Assembly: GCA_031472005.1 (NCBI GenBank)
Contig: PZJY01000001.1
Coordinates: forward strand, 806,001 to 870,000
DNA length: 64,000 bases
Reading direction: 5' to 3'
DNA from: Tetracladium setigerum
Lineage: Eukaryota; Ascomycota; Leotiomycetes; Helotiales
The translations under genes and the position numbers were made by a program. Of the stretch, positions 12,286 to 23,740 are shown piece by piece. How positions within the stretch are numbered: position 1 is the stretch's first letter; each line of letters opens with the position of its first letter. The notes below the pieces were generated by a model that saw nothing but the letters and a program-made list of their open reading frames with translations, made no database searches and was not told where the DNA came from.

Positions 12286-12889
12286 ATACACTCTCACTCT
12301 CATTCTCATGCAGAAAGGGAGAGAGGGAGAGGGAGAGAGAGGTGGACTGCTTTGGCTTGTTAGAGTAGAAAGCGGTGTTTTGGTTTGGCACGGTTTTACG
12401 ACTACCTACGTTTGGCATGCGTACATATAAGCGACTTACTTCAGATACAATAATGATCAGCTTGTACTTTTGGCTTCTTGTTCTGAACTTTATGATGGTC
12501 TGGTTAGCACAGTTTTTTTTCGGTCTTTTTTGGAGCTTTCAAGTGTCCTTCTCCTACTCATTATAGCTTCTTCGTAAGACCTCTCATGAACTTAAGATTG
12601 CACAGCGAGCGAGCGAGCAGCAGAAATCATCTACTTGCCCTTCAACAAATATCCATATATACGTAGGTAGGGAGGTGTTACGAATATCCGTTTTTTTTTG
12701 GAAGAATATTCCAAAATGCTGAATTAGAAGAACAATATCGCTTCGTGGTCTGTCGGTATTTGTACATTACCTAGGCAATTACTCCCAGTAACTCCTCACA
12801 GGAAATTTTCACATTTTGTTAACAGTATAATTGCCAAGAGATGCGGTTAAAATGTATTGAGGCTCGAGAACATTTTTGTAGCTACCTAC
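12286..12889. other. Gene-free gap with purine-rich patch
   Basis: No gene is seen. A (G)GAGA-rich run lies at about 12312-12341, a GCGAGCGAGCGAGC run near 12606, and several TAGGTA/TACCTA words (12660s, 12765, 12880s). Confidence 0.5.
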
Positions 12890-14334
12890 CTATTTACAAG
12901 AATCAACAAAGGCTTGCTGTTTGCTGAATACGCTAAGTTTTCTGATGTGAATCCACGCATTAATGAATGTGTGCCGGACTGATACATCGCTAATTTTACC
13001 AGCCTCCCCCTCCCCCTCCTCATAACGATCGAGTTTTTCTAATAGAAATCTCCTCAAGGCTCCTCTAACATGGTCTACCTCGCTGGGGTCATATTTCGCG
13101 AAATCTTTCAGTAAGCGAGTCTTCCTACTAGTGAGTCTCTTGTCCAACTCTCTTGCAACGGAGACATCTTGTGCAATTTTGTACGCTTGGTCTTTTTGGC
13201 GTGATCGAATCTTTGTTCTTCGAGACGGCGCAATTTCCTCCTTCCTTCTTCCGGTTGATTAAATCATGCCATACCGTTCAGTTCTTTCCGGCGCATCTCC
13301 TCCTGTTCTGCTCGAATGATGTCGTTGAGCGTCTGTAAGTCTATCCTCACCTTCATCAAGAATTTGGCGATTTTGAGATCGCCCTCGTCGAAGGGTCTGG
13401 GGTCAAGATATCGGAGGGGACTCTGTTGTTTCCTCTCCCACTGATACAAGCCCTCTATCAGCATCTCAGCCGCTTGGAATCTGACAGGATTTTGTTCGTC
13501 GATCTGAAGACGTCGTAGTGGGTGGTTCTTATCGCTAGGGTTATCAGAAGGCCATTTCCGCCTGATGTTGACATCGAGTGCCATCGAACTTTTATGTTCA
13601 ACGACACGATCTCGACTGTATTCCTCCCATGGGAGGAGAAATTCTTGATACCCTTGACTTGGTGAGTTTAAGTCGAAAGCATATTTGTTGCCGTCCTTGG
13701 CTGTGATCTCGAGTATCTTCTGCTCCCTCCTTTCTCCCGCAGGACCAATCACCAAAACACGATGCGAGTTACCTTTAACTGACACAATGTGCTCCATCAT
13801 TCCTGATGAATATTCTGAATAATTGTTAATCAATATATTGACGAGCTACCAACAGACCAGAGACTCACCAGCCACAAGATAATGGACAATTCCATAAATC
13901 CAACTAAGGGTCTCCGAATGTGACAAGCGTGACAAGATGGCTTTCTTCTCCTCTTGATCTCTCATCATAGAGTTCGGAAATGACACAAGCAACTTATCGA
14001 ATGGGAATGCGACTGTACCACGGTCTTCGTGAATGTATGTTGCATCATCCGTTCTCTCCACCTTAGTAATAACGGTGTCAAATGTGTTATACAGAAACAT
14101 GAAATACATTTTCCGCACGCCATACAAGATTCGAAAGAGATTCCGGCGCGCCATACGAGGGGCGCAGTCTGTTTCCCAATGTTGCTGCATGCAGCGTGTG
14201 CTCCAGTAGGATTGTGTGGTATAATACTCTTGAGGATCCGGGCAATTGTCGCAGCGATCACAGAAGGCTAGAGCAGTGGGCGACTCAATCAAGTCGGGAC
14301 ACTGGGTGCAGACTTCTTGCAGTGAATGGTCCAT
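12890..14334 (-). CDS. MYND-like zinc-finger protein, 3' part disrupted
   Basis: The start MDHSLQEVCTQC at 14334 is followed by a degenerate MYND-like pattern: CTQC, CDRC, a Cys in YWSTRC, and MQQHWETDC. Such fungal proteins are often named MYND finger or SamB-like; the function here is unknown. Exon 1 is 13869-14334, exon 2 starts at 13814 and carries EYSSGMMEHIVS...KVRIDLQTLNDIIRAEQEE. That frame hits a TGA at about 13264. Just beyond, the same frame continues as Arg/Glu-rich coiled coil (RRLEEQRFDHAKK), and then a second frame carries conserved-looking text (DKRLTSRKTRLLKDF, INAWIHIRKLSVFSKQQAF) to a stop at 12890. Joining the last two frames needs one extra base in the A5 run at 13193-13197. 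It could be a pseudogene, a miscalled sequence, or a shorter protein ending at 13264. No good intron explains the break. Confidence 0.6.
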
Positions 14335-16332
14335 ATTCGTGTCGAATAGTATAGAGAGCGCAAGAGAGAAGATTCCTGTTGAACTTAGCGACGGATGCGA
14401 TATACTAGGTCAAATGATAGTTCGACCTAGATAATGGGTTGACGAGCAGAACTGAAAGCTCCCAAATCGGATCGATGAAGACGAGGAAGAAGCAAAGAAA
14501 GAAGAGGTTCTGGCACGGTCAATCTGTACATAAAAACCGTCTTAAATTGATAGGAAAAAGCACCAAAGATAAGTGATGCAACTGGTGTCAATAAAGTATG
14601 CTGTTGTTCATTCGAGCGGTTTAGGATTGAAATGCTTGTCAGATGGATGAGAGGAAATGGGAAACATAGAATAATGGAGACTTTGATAGTAAGCCAAACG
14701 AACAAACAGGGAGGTGACGTACAGCAAGTTGGTTCTGCACCTTCCGAGTAGGCTGAGGAAAAGAAGTAAGAACAAAACAAACTAGAAAGAGCTATCAGAG
14801 CCTTTTTACTCACGAGAAAAATCCCACTCACCATGAACTAGCAACAATGTAAATTTCTTAGTTCCTAGAAGCTCAAGGAAACAACACATTGTAAATAAAC
14901 CAAAAAAAGCTTCAGATTCTGAAATTCAAAAGTGCAACTTTCGAATCTACGATGCCACACTCGAATGTTCCCAAGCAGCATCACTTGATTCCATAACTAG
15001 GTACATAAGTAAGAATGAAAGGAAAAGTGAAATTCACCTTCTACCTGATATCGTGAGAAAAAGATGCTCGAATAATCCCCGAGACTAAAAATCGCGAAAT
15101 CAAAACAACGACCAAAACAACGCGTAAAGACAGAAAAACCCTCAACTTCACCTTTCAAACTTCCCATAACCTATTCCATAACTTCCCTGACAGCATAAAT
15201 CACCTCACCTTTAATTCCCACTAGCGTCAAAACCAACGCTAGCCGAACTTTACCCTCCTTTCCACAAATTAGACATCCCCATTATACCCCACCATCTCGC
15301 TTAGTTCACTAACAAACAAACAACATACCTACATAGATTAAAATAAGCCGATTCCCACTCAACAGCGGAAGGTGGCGCCTGTAAAGCGTTCGAGTCAAAC
15401 CGTTTGTAAGAGGAGGATTCAGAGATAAATTCGACTGGTCAACAATTAACAGAAATAAAAAATCCCATTCCACAGGGGTTTCTCTTCCCCCTCCCCTACC
15501 CCTCGGGGGGTAGGGGAGGGGCCAGAGTTTTGCTGGATTTTCGGTTCTTTCAATTATATATTTTTCTTTTGGGGGGAATGGTGGGGAGGGGTATTGACGT
15601 GGTTGTCCTGGATTGTTTCTATTTATTTGTTTTGGCGTACTCTGAGTAAATGGAATTAAGCGAGATCATGGTGTTTTGTTTTTGCTTTTTTTTGGCGGGT
15701 GGTATTTCTTGCCCCCTCATGAAAATGCATTTACGAATGCAGGTTGTTGATGGGGCTTCCTTGAGAGAAGAATTTCAACAAGTAGTAAGCATATTTATCT
15801 AAGATTCAATATATTGAGAGTAGTAGGTGAAAACACTTTTCATTTGCTCCAAAATGTAATCCATTTCACTGGTGGAATGTCTTCGTGGATGTAGCAATTG
15901 AATTGACGAAATTGACGAAATTGACACGGGAAAGGCTGGCATTCTTTTTCTTTCCTTTAGATATAGCTGAAGTTATAAGATAAATGGCACCTACCTAAAT
16001 ACAACATACTCTCTGCTTGCCAGATCAAAAGCTTCTGGTTTTGATGGAGGAAACTGCTCAGTGTGGCCTTCCTTCTTTTGCTATGAAACTGTACAAATTA
16101 ATGGTTACGGGAAGAAAATTCAACGAGACAAACTCTTTGTTGAGAAAAGTCAACAATCTCCAAGTAGAGTTCTGCTTCGGAATGTTTAATCGAAGGAAGG
16201 GTGGTGTTTACAGATGAAAGCGACGAATGAAATGAAGCCAATGGAACAACAGTTGCAGTAATACGGGAAGCACGACAGGATCGAAAATTTAACTCACACG
16301 TTTCATGTATCGTTATTTCGTTATCTACAAGT
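14335..16332. other. 2-kb gene-free region
   Basis: No coding sequence is supported. Contents: AT-rich DNA, a perfect GC-rich hairpin at 15488-15521, and a second G-rich run at 15571-15591. It separates two minus-strand genes, so it should hold the promoter of the MYND-like gene and the 3' flank of the AMP-binding gene. Confidence 0.5.
15488..15521. repeat. Perfect 15-bp inverted repeat, C/G-tract hairpin
   Basis: CCCCTCCCCTACCCC (15488-15502), a 4-nt TCGG loop, then the exact reverse complement (15507-15521). One arm is three C4 tracts and the other three G4 tracts, so the DNA could form a cruciform, or G-quadruplex/i-motif structures with the nearby G-run at 15571-15591. It is not next to a stop codon, so a terminator role is not indicated. 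Confidence 0.9.
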
Positions 16333-18130
16333 CTAAAGTAATGCAAGAGTGTAATCCTCTTTGATCTGGCCGACCACTCCCAACGCGGCTTCCTCTCCTA
16401 CCACAGCTGGTCCTCGAACATATATCTGTAGTTGTCAGTGAAAAGTCTAGTGTCGAGAGGAAACGAACATACCTCCCCGGTTGATACCTCATCGGTCGTC
16501 TGGTGAGTCTTCGTATCCTTGAAGAACACTTCCACACTTGTAACCGGAGCTCCGAAGTGTGATTGCTTCTTGGATACCTTGTCAATTCTGTAGTCATAAA
16601 GACTGGTTTGGGAAATAGCTCCAGCAACACGAGAAGCAGTAAGCGCGTATATGATTCGGGAGCCGGTATAAATGCGCAGATCCGAAAGGGTTTCGGCACT
16701 GAGTGGAGTTGGGGGTGCTCCAACTTGCTCCGAGACGAAGATCAATCTGAGTTTTCCTGGGGTCGTTCCGATCTTTGGACGCAGGGAATCGTAAGCTCGA
16801 GAAAATACGGTTGAAAGTGGCAAGACACCGTGTTGAACTAAGGAGCGAGTCTGAAACCAGTGAACGATATCATATAGCTTGGAACCCTCTAAGAGTTTTG
16901 AGTCTCAGAATGTGTTTGCACAAGTGTATCCGGACCCGCGACAATAACGGTGGAGCAATTCCTTGGGTTGCAAGTCTCAAATTTGGGGTTCGACCAGCAA
17001 CTGAATTCAATGCCAGCGAGGCATTGGAGAATAAAGCAGCTAAAGTAACCACCAATGGGTAAATTTCGTAAAGGGAGTCGACTGGGAGGAACAGATCAGT
17101 GTGCTTAATACGCTGTAGCGAGGGGATTGAAGTGAGTTGACCAGCAATACCGGCAGTCAAATTCGCTTGTGAGTAGTGAACGAGTTCACCAGTTGGCCAA
17201 AATGCTACAACCCCACTGACTGATTTAGACCTATCGATAGGAGGTAGTTCTGTGCCGACTGAAGGTTCCTGGTCCTGAATGATTTGTTGCCACGTCGAAA
17301 CATTTACGGCGCCGCCTGTGCCCTCTGGGACTTCATTCCAATCCATATGTTTGCTTCCCTCATCCACAACCCAGATTAGCTGCTTCAAAGCAGGGTAGCT
17401 GCGGGTGATCCCATCGAATGGGAATGATCCTACAGCAGCAATGACAGTGTCTGCTTTTGATAGCTTCAACTTCGTAATTATGGCATCGAGAGGTTCATCA
17501 TATGGCAAGAGGATTGCAGTCAAATCGTAGAAGGCGCATGCAAATAATGATGCCAGGAATTCGATGGAGTTTGGAAGATATATTGCAACATTCTTTCCAC
17601 CGTTGTCCTTTATTTGCTGACCGATGATGTTGATCTGACGTGTGATTTCGGCTGACTGAGTTAGCATCTCGCCAGTATATGAATATTTGGGACATACCAA
17701 GTTCATGGGTCTGAACCTGCTCAGAGCCCAAGACTGTCATTAAAGCTCCAAATTCTCCAGTCTCCTTTCCTTCTTGATTCAAACATCCTCCAATGACTCT
17801 ACGCCAGACATCCCTCAAGTCACCATCTCGTCCTCTACTCCACTTCGCATCTCCTGCGTCGCGGACTTGCAGACCGGCATTTAGGGGAATTCCATGAGGT
17901 GCAGAATGCGACCTGAATACTGCAGACTCGCCCTCTTGTCTAATAGGTGATGCTTGTGATTGTCTCGCCAGGAGCATCGGGTGTAAATCAGGATCGCGAG
18001 ATGTGAAGACATGGTACGCGAAGATGGCGATGACTGAGCCGAAAATGGCGGTAGAAAGGAGATCCCATTCCCCCACGATCCCAGTGACGGCCTGGTCGAG
18101 CTTAAAGAGCAGATTATCGCCGGTACCCAT
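16333..18130 (-). CDS. Membrane-anchored degenerate AMP-binding (ANL-like) protein
   Basis: Acyl-CoA-synthetase-like fold without clear catalysis. ATG at 18130. An N-terminal hydrophobic segment (TAIFGSVIAIFAYHVF, about residues 27-42) suggests an ER or other membrane anchor. Later parts are VAIYLPNSIEFLASLFACAFYDLTAILLPYDEP, ANL-like, and IGTTPGKLRLIFVSEQ. Where ligases carry the T/S-G-T-T-G P-loop the protein reads AFWPTGELVHYSQANL. The chain stops at DYTLALL (16333) without the mobile C-terminal lid domain. Exon 1 joins ELAEITRQIN by a GTATGT donor; the last intron joins TGE to IYVRGPAVVG. Two frame jumps (near 16949-16953 and 16889-16897) interrupt otherwise conserved text (TVIVAGPDTL, DIVHWFQTRS), each as if one base were lost. 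I recall similar proteins across Pezizomycotina with unknown role. Confidence 0.75.
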
Positions 18131-18605
18131 GTTTATAGAATGTGCAATGCCGTGAAATTTGTGGTGTTGGAGTGAACAGGCGATGTCGTCAAAGGCTGAG
18201 TGAGGCTCAGGATGTTTCGGGGACTGAGGGGTCGTTTCCGGCGGAAGAGGGCGCTAGAGCAGCCCCCTGCTTGGAGGAACGAGAGCATCAACAGCGCAAC
18301 AGCCGTGTGCCCTTCCAAACAAACCTCCAGAATCCTTTTCGACCACCAAACACAACGACACAACGACAACAACACCAATCCGACTCCGATATGCGACATT
18401 ACTGACCTGGCATCTTTTTCGACTCGGCATTCTACTAATTTTCTAGGTAAACAACACCGCGAATCAGCAGCCACCATCGGCGCGTCTCCACGAGGTTCGT
18501 TCTCATCTAGGTACTCTTGAGTCTCTTCCCACATGATCCCGAAAACGAAAACTAATATGTAGCAGAGATCTCCCGTCGCTCTATCTTCAGACCCAATCTC
18601 TCGTC
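18131..18605. promoter_or_regulatory. Divergent promoter gap, AMP-binding / POM34
   Basis: A 475-bp gap between divergent start codons. The open frames crossing it have no recognisable content. No motif stands out beyond ACAACGACAACAACACC low-complexity sequence near 18352-18375. Confidence 0.5.
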
Positions 18606-19466
18606 ATGTCTTCCTCCTTGGCTCCCTCCACTCCCAGAGCGAAACCGTCTGCGTCGTCCGGACTCCATCTACACCGCAGACGGGAACATGGCGACACCCA
18701 AAGCTAGACGAGATTGTCAGACGGCGAGATGCCTCTACCTTCTCAGAGCGTAATCTAAAGAAGACTATGTACAATGTAGCAGGCTTGGTGGCGTTGTGGG
18801 GTACAGGGAAGATGCTGTGGACCGCGTATGTATTCTTCAAGCAAGAAAATAGCAATACGTATACTAACCGGCGTGCAGACTACCAAGTGTGTTCCAATCT
18901 GGCAACAGCGTCAATCAGTACACAAGCTACGCTTACTACCTGTTGCAAGTTGTGTTCCTTTCCAACATATTTGTAGCCTGCCTCCCCCTCGTTCGGTCCA
19001 CGGACGAAATCAGTGACATTCCTCTCACACCCGCCCAACGAAAGCTCCTGGGTCTTCCTCCCAGCTCTGCGGCGCCAACTCCAGGCTCAAGCTATGTCAC
19101 CCCACCGAGATATGCCAGGACTCCAACTCCGATGAGCGGCTCACCGGGTAATAGCAAGGACTTTTATGGTGAGTCGCCGCTATCCAGAAAGGGAAGTCCG
19201 AGTGGAGGAAACATGTCTGGGTCAACGTTCTCACCGGTATCGAGCGCCCAACTTCAGAAGGCTATGGGGGAGGATTGAATGGATCGAGGAGGCAGTCATA
19301 TGGCTCAGCAAGTCCACTTGGGCCAGGTGCATCAAGAGGAAACATACTTGAGGCTCCTTCCACACCAACCCCGGGGGCTTCAAAGGGAGCAAATATCTCG
19401 TTGAACAGCAAGTGGCTCTATGACAAAGGACGAAGAAATTCTGGTAACACGAAACTCTTTTCGTAA
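18606..19466 (+). CDS. POM34: Nuclear pore membrane protein POM34-like
   Basis: Integral nucleoporin of the pore membrane ring. ATG at 18606 (MSSSLAPSTPRAKPSASS). Conserved core: GTWRHPKLDEIVRRRD, a first membrane segment MYNVAGLVALWGTGKMLW, an intron (GTATGT...GCAG), a second segment YYLLQVVFLSNIFVACLPLV, then DIPLTPAQRKLLGLPP and a Ser/Pro-rich tail ending LYDKGRRNSGNTKLFS. This fits the fungal NPCC/Pom34 pattern. Two frame jumps occur: at the GG of 18660-18661 before TPSTPQTGTW, and at the G5 run 19266-19270 before LNGSRRQSYGS. Both look like one lost G. With them corrected the product is about 270 aa. Confidence 0.8.
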
Positions 19467-19788
19467 AAGTTTGGATTGGATGCAGAGCTTGTACGATAAG
19501 CGGATACCCACAGCCATACTTTGCAAGAATTTGGGCGTAAATGAACTTGTGTAACGAATATAAAATAATGAAACTTTGAAACTACCTAATTATACCCATG
19601 GTAGAGTGATCTCTGGTGATTCGTGACTTTAATTGCTGGCTAGAAAGTCTAGATTTGTTCCCATTAGAAGTCCATTCACGTGCTGATAGAGAGAGGCGAC
19701 TTATTCCCGTCCAAGCGATAACAGATTGGCTTTCAACCTCTTGGATACCAGACAAAGATACATCTACGCATGCCACACGCAATTCAAC
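19467..19788. other. Short gap between POM34 and HID1
   Basis: A 322-bp tandem gap. It should hold the POM34 3' flank and the HID1 promoter/leader. No gene is seen. Confidence 0.5.
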
Positions 19789-22700
19789 ATGGGAGCTTCC
19801 GACTCGAAGCTCGTCTTCAAGAAGGGCATTTTTAAGCTATCGGAGGATAGGATTATTGCCGCAGACGATCCGTACTGGACCTCGGTATGTGGGAAGCCTT
19901 CGTCGTCATCTCCAGGTTGCTAATAGACACCTCGTAGTGGTGGGAACTTCCAGAGTCCTCGGAGGACATCTTCAGTCTATTCTCGGCAAATGATATTCGA
20001 AGGACGAGAGACACGGCTTTGGAGAACCTAGAAACGTTGATATTGGCAATAACGAGCCGGCTTTTTATATTGCGACACCACCCTTCGTTTCCCGATCCCG
20101 AGTTGGCACCAGAGAGAGATGCGCTGAACTGCATACGTATCCTCACTAGGATACTACCATTCCTCTACGAAGAGGATCGATTACAGCAATGGGAGGACAA
20201 ATTCTTTTGGGGCGTAAGGCGGAAGCGGACGAGGTTTGAGGGCCCCTTCCAGGTAAAACGTAGGATAGGAATTGACAGCATTGTAGGAAAGCGGCTTTGG
20301 CCCGTAATATTCTGTTCGACGAGTCGCAAGAGGAATTGGCGAAGCTGGAGGCTGCTGGAGAAGAGTTTGAGGAGATCAAGCCGCTGGCGGAAGAGTTGAT
20401 TGATACCCTGATTGACATGCTCTTCTTTGCGGAATTCACGATTCCAAAAGCTGCAGACACCAAGAACAAGGTCACATATGCCATATGGCAGAGTGGTGTG
20501 GGATGCAACACATCAATAGGATCAACAAAGGAGTTTGAGAACAATCGGACGGAGATCCTCAGACTCCTGCTCACGCTGACGGGCCAGAGCATGTACGTCT
20601 CTGCCAATCTTTTGCCAGTGCAGGGTATCAAGGCAATCAGCCATATTGTTACTTGCCCAGACAAACAGGTTGTATTATCGATGCTCTGTTCATTATTGAA
20701 TACGGTAAATTTATTCATTACATTTCAAGAACTAACTGCTAACTTGAGAACAGACGCTGAAGTATAATCCAGCTACTTGGCGTGTTCCATACAACGTCCA
20801 GGTTTTCAAAGACCCAAAGCAAGTCCTAGTGACATATTCTCTGCAGGTGAGCAACTTTGTAGCCTAATTGAGGATTATGTCTAACATTTGTAGCTTCTTC
20901 TCGTAATTCTATTATATCCCATACCGGAAGTAGATCCTGCCCATGCAAAGAAGAGTAAGAACAAGTCGAGCTGTTTATGATATTTGCTTACCAAGTATAG
21001 ACTATTTTCGCCACTTCTTGGGTCGTTTACACCGACCTCAAGATTTTCAATTTATTGTGGATGGAATCACAAGAATACTCAATGGGCCTTTAAATGCCAG
21101 CATCTCATACATCCCGGGAAACCAGCAACCTGCAAAATGCACGTCTGAAATGTTAATGTTATTCTGGGAGATCACCCAGTGCAATAAGCGCTTTAGATCA
21201 TTCATTATCGACACCGACAGATCGCACGACTTTGTGGTTCTCATCCTTTTCTACGCACTCGAAAACAAGCTAGATGCCTCGAAGCAAGGAATTGTCCGAA
21301 TGTGTGTGTTTCTCTTGCAGACATTGAGCGTAGAGCCAAATTTTGGAAAGAATCTCAACAAGAAATTCGAGGTACAAGATACCCTCCCGCCTACTATCAG
21401 GTTACACAACTTCAGTGGAACGTACGGCGATTTCTTAATTCATGTAAGTCCTTATCGATTCTAAAATTCGGGCACTGCTGATCAGAAAGTCAATTTACAA
21501 TATTATCACCACAAGCCAAGGAAAGCTGACCGCCATTTATCCTGCTTTGCTTGCGGTCATCAACAACATCTCGGCCTACCTAGAAAATCTTAGCCCCTCA
21601 GTTTCGTCGAAATTGCTCCAATTATTCGCCTCGATGTCTTCACCTGGCTTTTTGCTAGCTAACGATAGCAATCACGATCTTCTACACTCTTTGCTTGAAA
21701 GCATCAATTCCATCATCGAGCACCAATACACCAGTAAGTATTACCATTTTCTGGCGAGTACATTCAAATGTACATAAAGATACCTCAGTTTTATCTTTCA
21801 ATTCCTCAAGTGAAGAGTTTAGAATCAAGTCTTCACACTTTGTGATGATTGATATGACAAACAAGGCATCTCATCTCAATATAGGGCATGGTCATTGCAA
21901 ATAAAACTGGCCGGAACTAACTGTAAACTCAGAAAATCTCAATCTCGTGTACGCGGTTCTACGGAATAAGAAACGCTTCGAAGGTATGTAACACGATCAT
22001 TCTTGAGCACAGCCCACTGATGAACCTAGCCTTGCGATCGTTTACACTGGAGAATGGACAAGAAGAAATCGAGCGAGCAAATCGAAGGAGGAAGGAAGCT
22101 GGGTCAACACGAGATCCTTCTGATCTATCCGAGTCTAGAAGAGGGTCAGTTGATAGTGTGAGAAGTCCATCTTCGAGTCAGGCTCAACGGGCCCCTCTTC
22201 TCAGCGATGTACCAGAGGAGACTTTTGCTATTGGCGACGACGAAGATGAGGATGATGAGGATGATCATCGACCCACACCAGCCGTATCATCCCCAACCAA
22301 CATGACTTCTCGCGCGTCCTCCGTGTCCGAAAGCGTGGACGATGCTGTACCAACACAGCTGAGAGGCATGTCCGAAAAAGCTCGAGGAAAATTGCCCGGT
22401 ATGTGTTTTGTTGTGTCCCTGTACTCAACCTTTGCTAATTAGCCCAAGCCGGCATGCCAACTTTCTCGCGTCAAAACAGTACCACAAGCTTGAGTAATCA
22501 CTCAGTATCTGGTTTTTCAATGGGAAGCTTTTCTCCAACTCCTGAGTGGATTGAGTCATGGCTGCCAGAACTGCCGTTGCACACCATTCTTACTCTTGTG
22601 TCGCAGCTTTCACCGCTCATTTCAACAAGCGCAAGCTCGACTGATACTCCATCGGCCTCAATTCTCCGCACACTTCAAAGCGCACAGATTAGAGGCATTG

Positions 22701-23065
22701 AGCCCTCCTCGATTCGAGTACAGCTCTTCGAATGGTCACCACTAAGCTTGGGCTGGTACGAAAGCTTGTTGTGGAGTTTCGTCTTTAGTAGCGAGATGCA
22801 GGTGCAAAAGGGAACAGTGGGAGTATGGAACAGCACGAACATCAAGTTGTTCCGAGTAGAAAATTCAGGTCCAGCTGGGCCGTCTCTGAGTAGCCCTCGA
22901 GGAGCCGTTGATGCTGTTGGAAGTAACATTGTCAGTCGGCTGGGAAACATCAACCTTAGAGCGATCCCCGGGTGGGAGGTGGCGAACAAGCACCACCAGG
23001 TGGCAGTAGCCAAGGTCCATCTCCAGGTGGTGGAAGAGGTGCCGTGGTCTAGGCCTAGATGTTAG
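19789..23065 (+). CDS. HID1: HID1 family protein (Ftp105-like)
   Basis: Golgi-associated HID1; the metazoan protein acts in dense-core vesicle and secretory sorting, and S. pombe Ftp105 holds the ubiquitinase Ubp5 at the Golgi. The start MGASDSKLVFKKGIF offers Gly2 for myristoylation. At least nine exons were followed in frame: DPYWTS/WWELPES, RRKRTR/KAALARNILFDES (intron 20234-20286, unusual GTTTGA donor), CSLLNT/TLKYNPATWRVPYN, AKK/NYFRHFLGRLHRPQDF, LIH/SIYNIITTSQGKLTAIYP, HQYT/KNLNLVYAVL across an intron of about 195 nt, KRFEA/LRSF, and LPA/QAGMPTF. Ser-rich acidic linkers sit near 22.1-22.5 kb. The last codons again jump frame at 22971-22973; the other frame ends in a Gly/Pro-rich tail at 23052, whereas the frame as given runs to 23065. 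Confidence 0.9.
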
Positions 23066-23740
23066 ATTCTCACCGGAGAGGTAAGAGAATGTGTTTGTGT
23101 GTGTGTGTGTGTACTGGAAAATCTACAGCCTTCAGCGATGGCGTTGCATTACTATTGGTTTGTTGACATATAGCCGAGGACAGTAATAAGGTTACAGCAA
23201 AGCAAGAAGAGACCCCTGCTTCATTCAGTCTTCGGGACAAGTTCTAGAAGTACCTTCGTTCAAAGTCAACCCGCAGGACCACGTCTCCCCTTGTTGATCT
23301 TTCACGGTTTTGGATTTTGCCTCTCGAATGCCCAGATTCACCGTCGTCGATTCCAAGTTTTGTATCTCTTTTGCATGCGAGGATCTGCCCTTTGCATCTT
23401 CCATCTGCCAATTATGAATTTGGTGGCCCACGGAGTTGTGGCGGTGCATTCGTAACCCTGTCGATCAATTTCCCAAATCCTCCCAACTCGTCCTCGGCGT
23501 CTTTCCGCCCTGCAGGGCACCTGTCGGAGATGAAGCTTGAAGCAGCTCGCGCCACACTTCCCAGGTCATGTGGCGCCACTTTGCTTCTGGACTTCTTCTC
23601 TTCCTTTTCCTCCTCTGCGACGAAGTCACTCACTTCCTTTCCATAACTTTTGGCTATCGCTATCACTACCCTATTGCTCTTCCTTATATTCCTATCTGCT
23701 CTATAGCACAACTTCCTTCCTCCTTTATGCCTCAGTAGAA
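23066..23740. other. Gap with (GT)8 microsatellite
   Basis: A tandem intergenic gap of 675 bp. A (GT)8 run lies at 23097-23112. No gene is seen. Confidence 0.5.
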
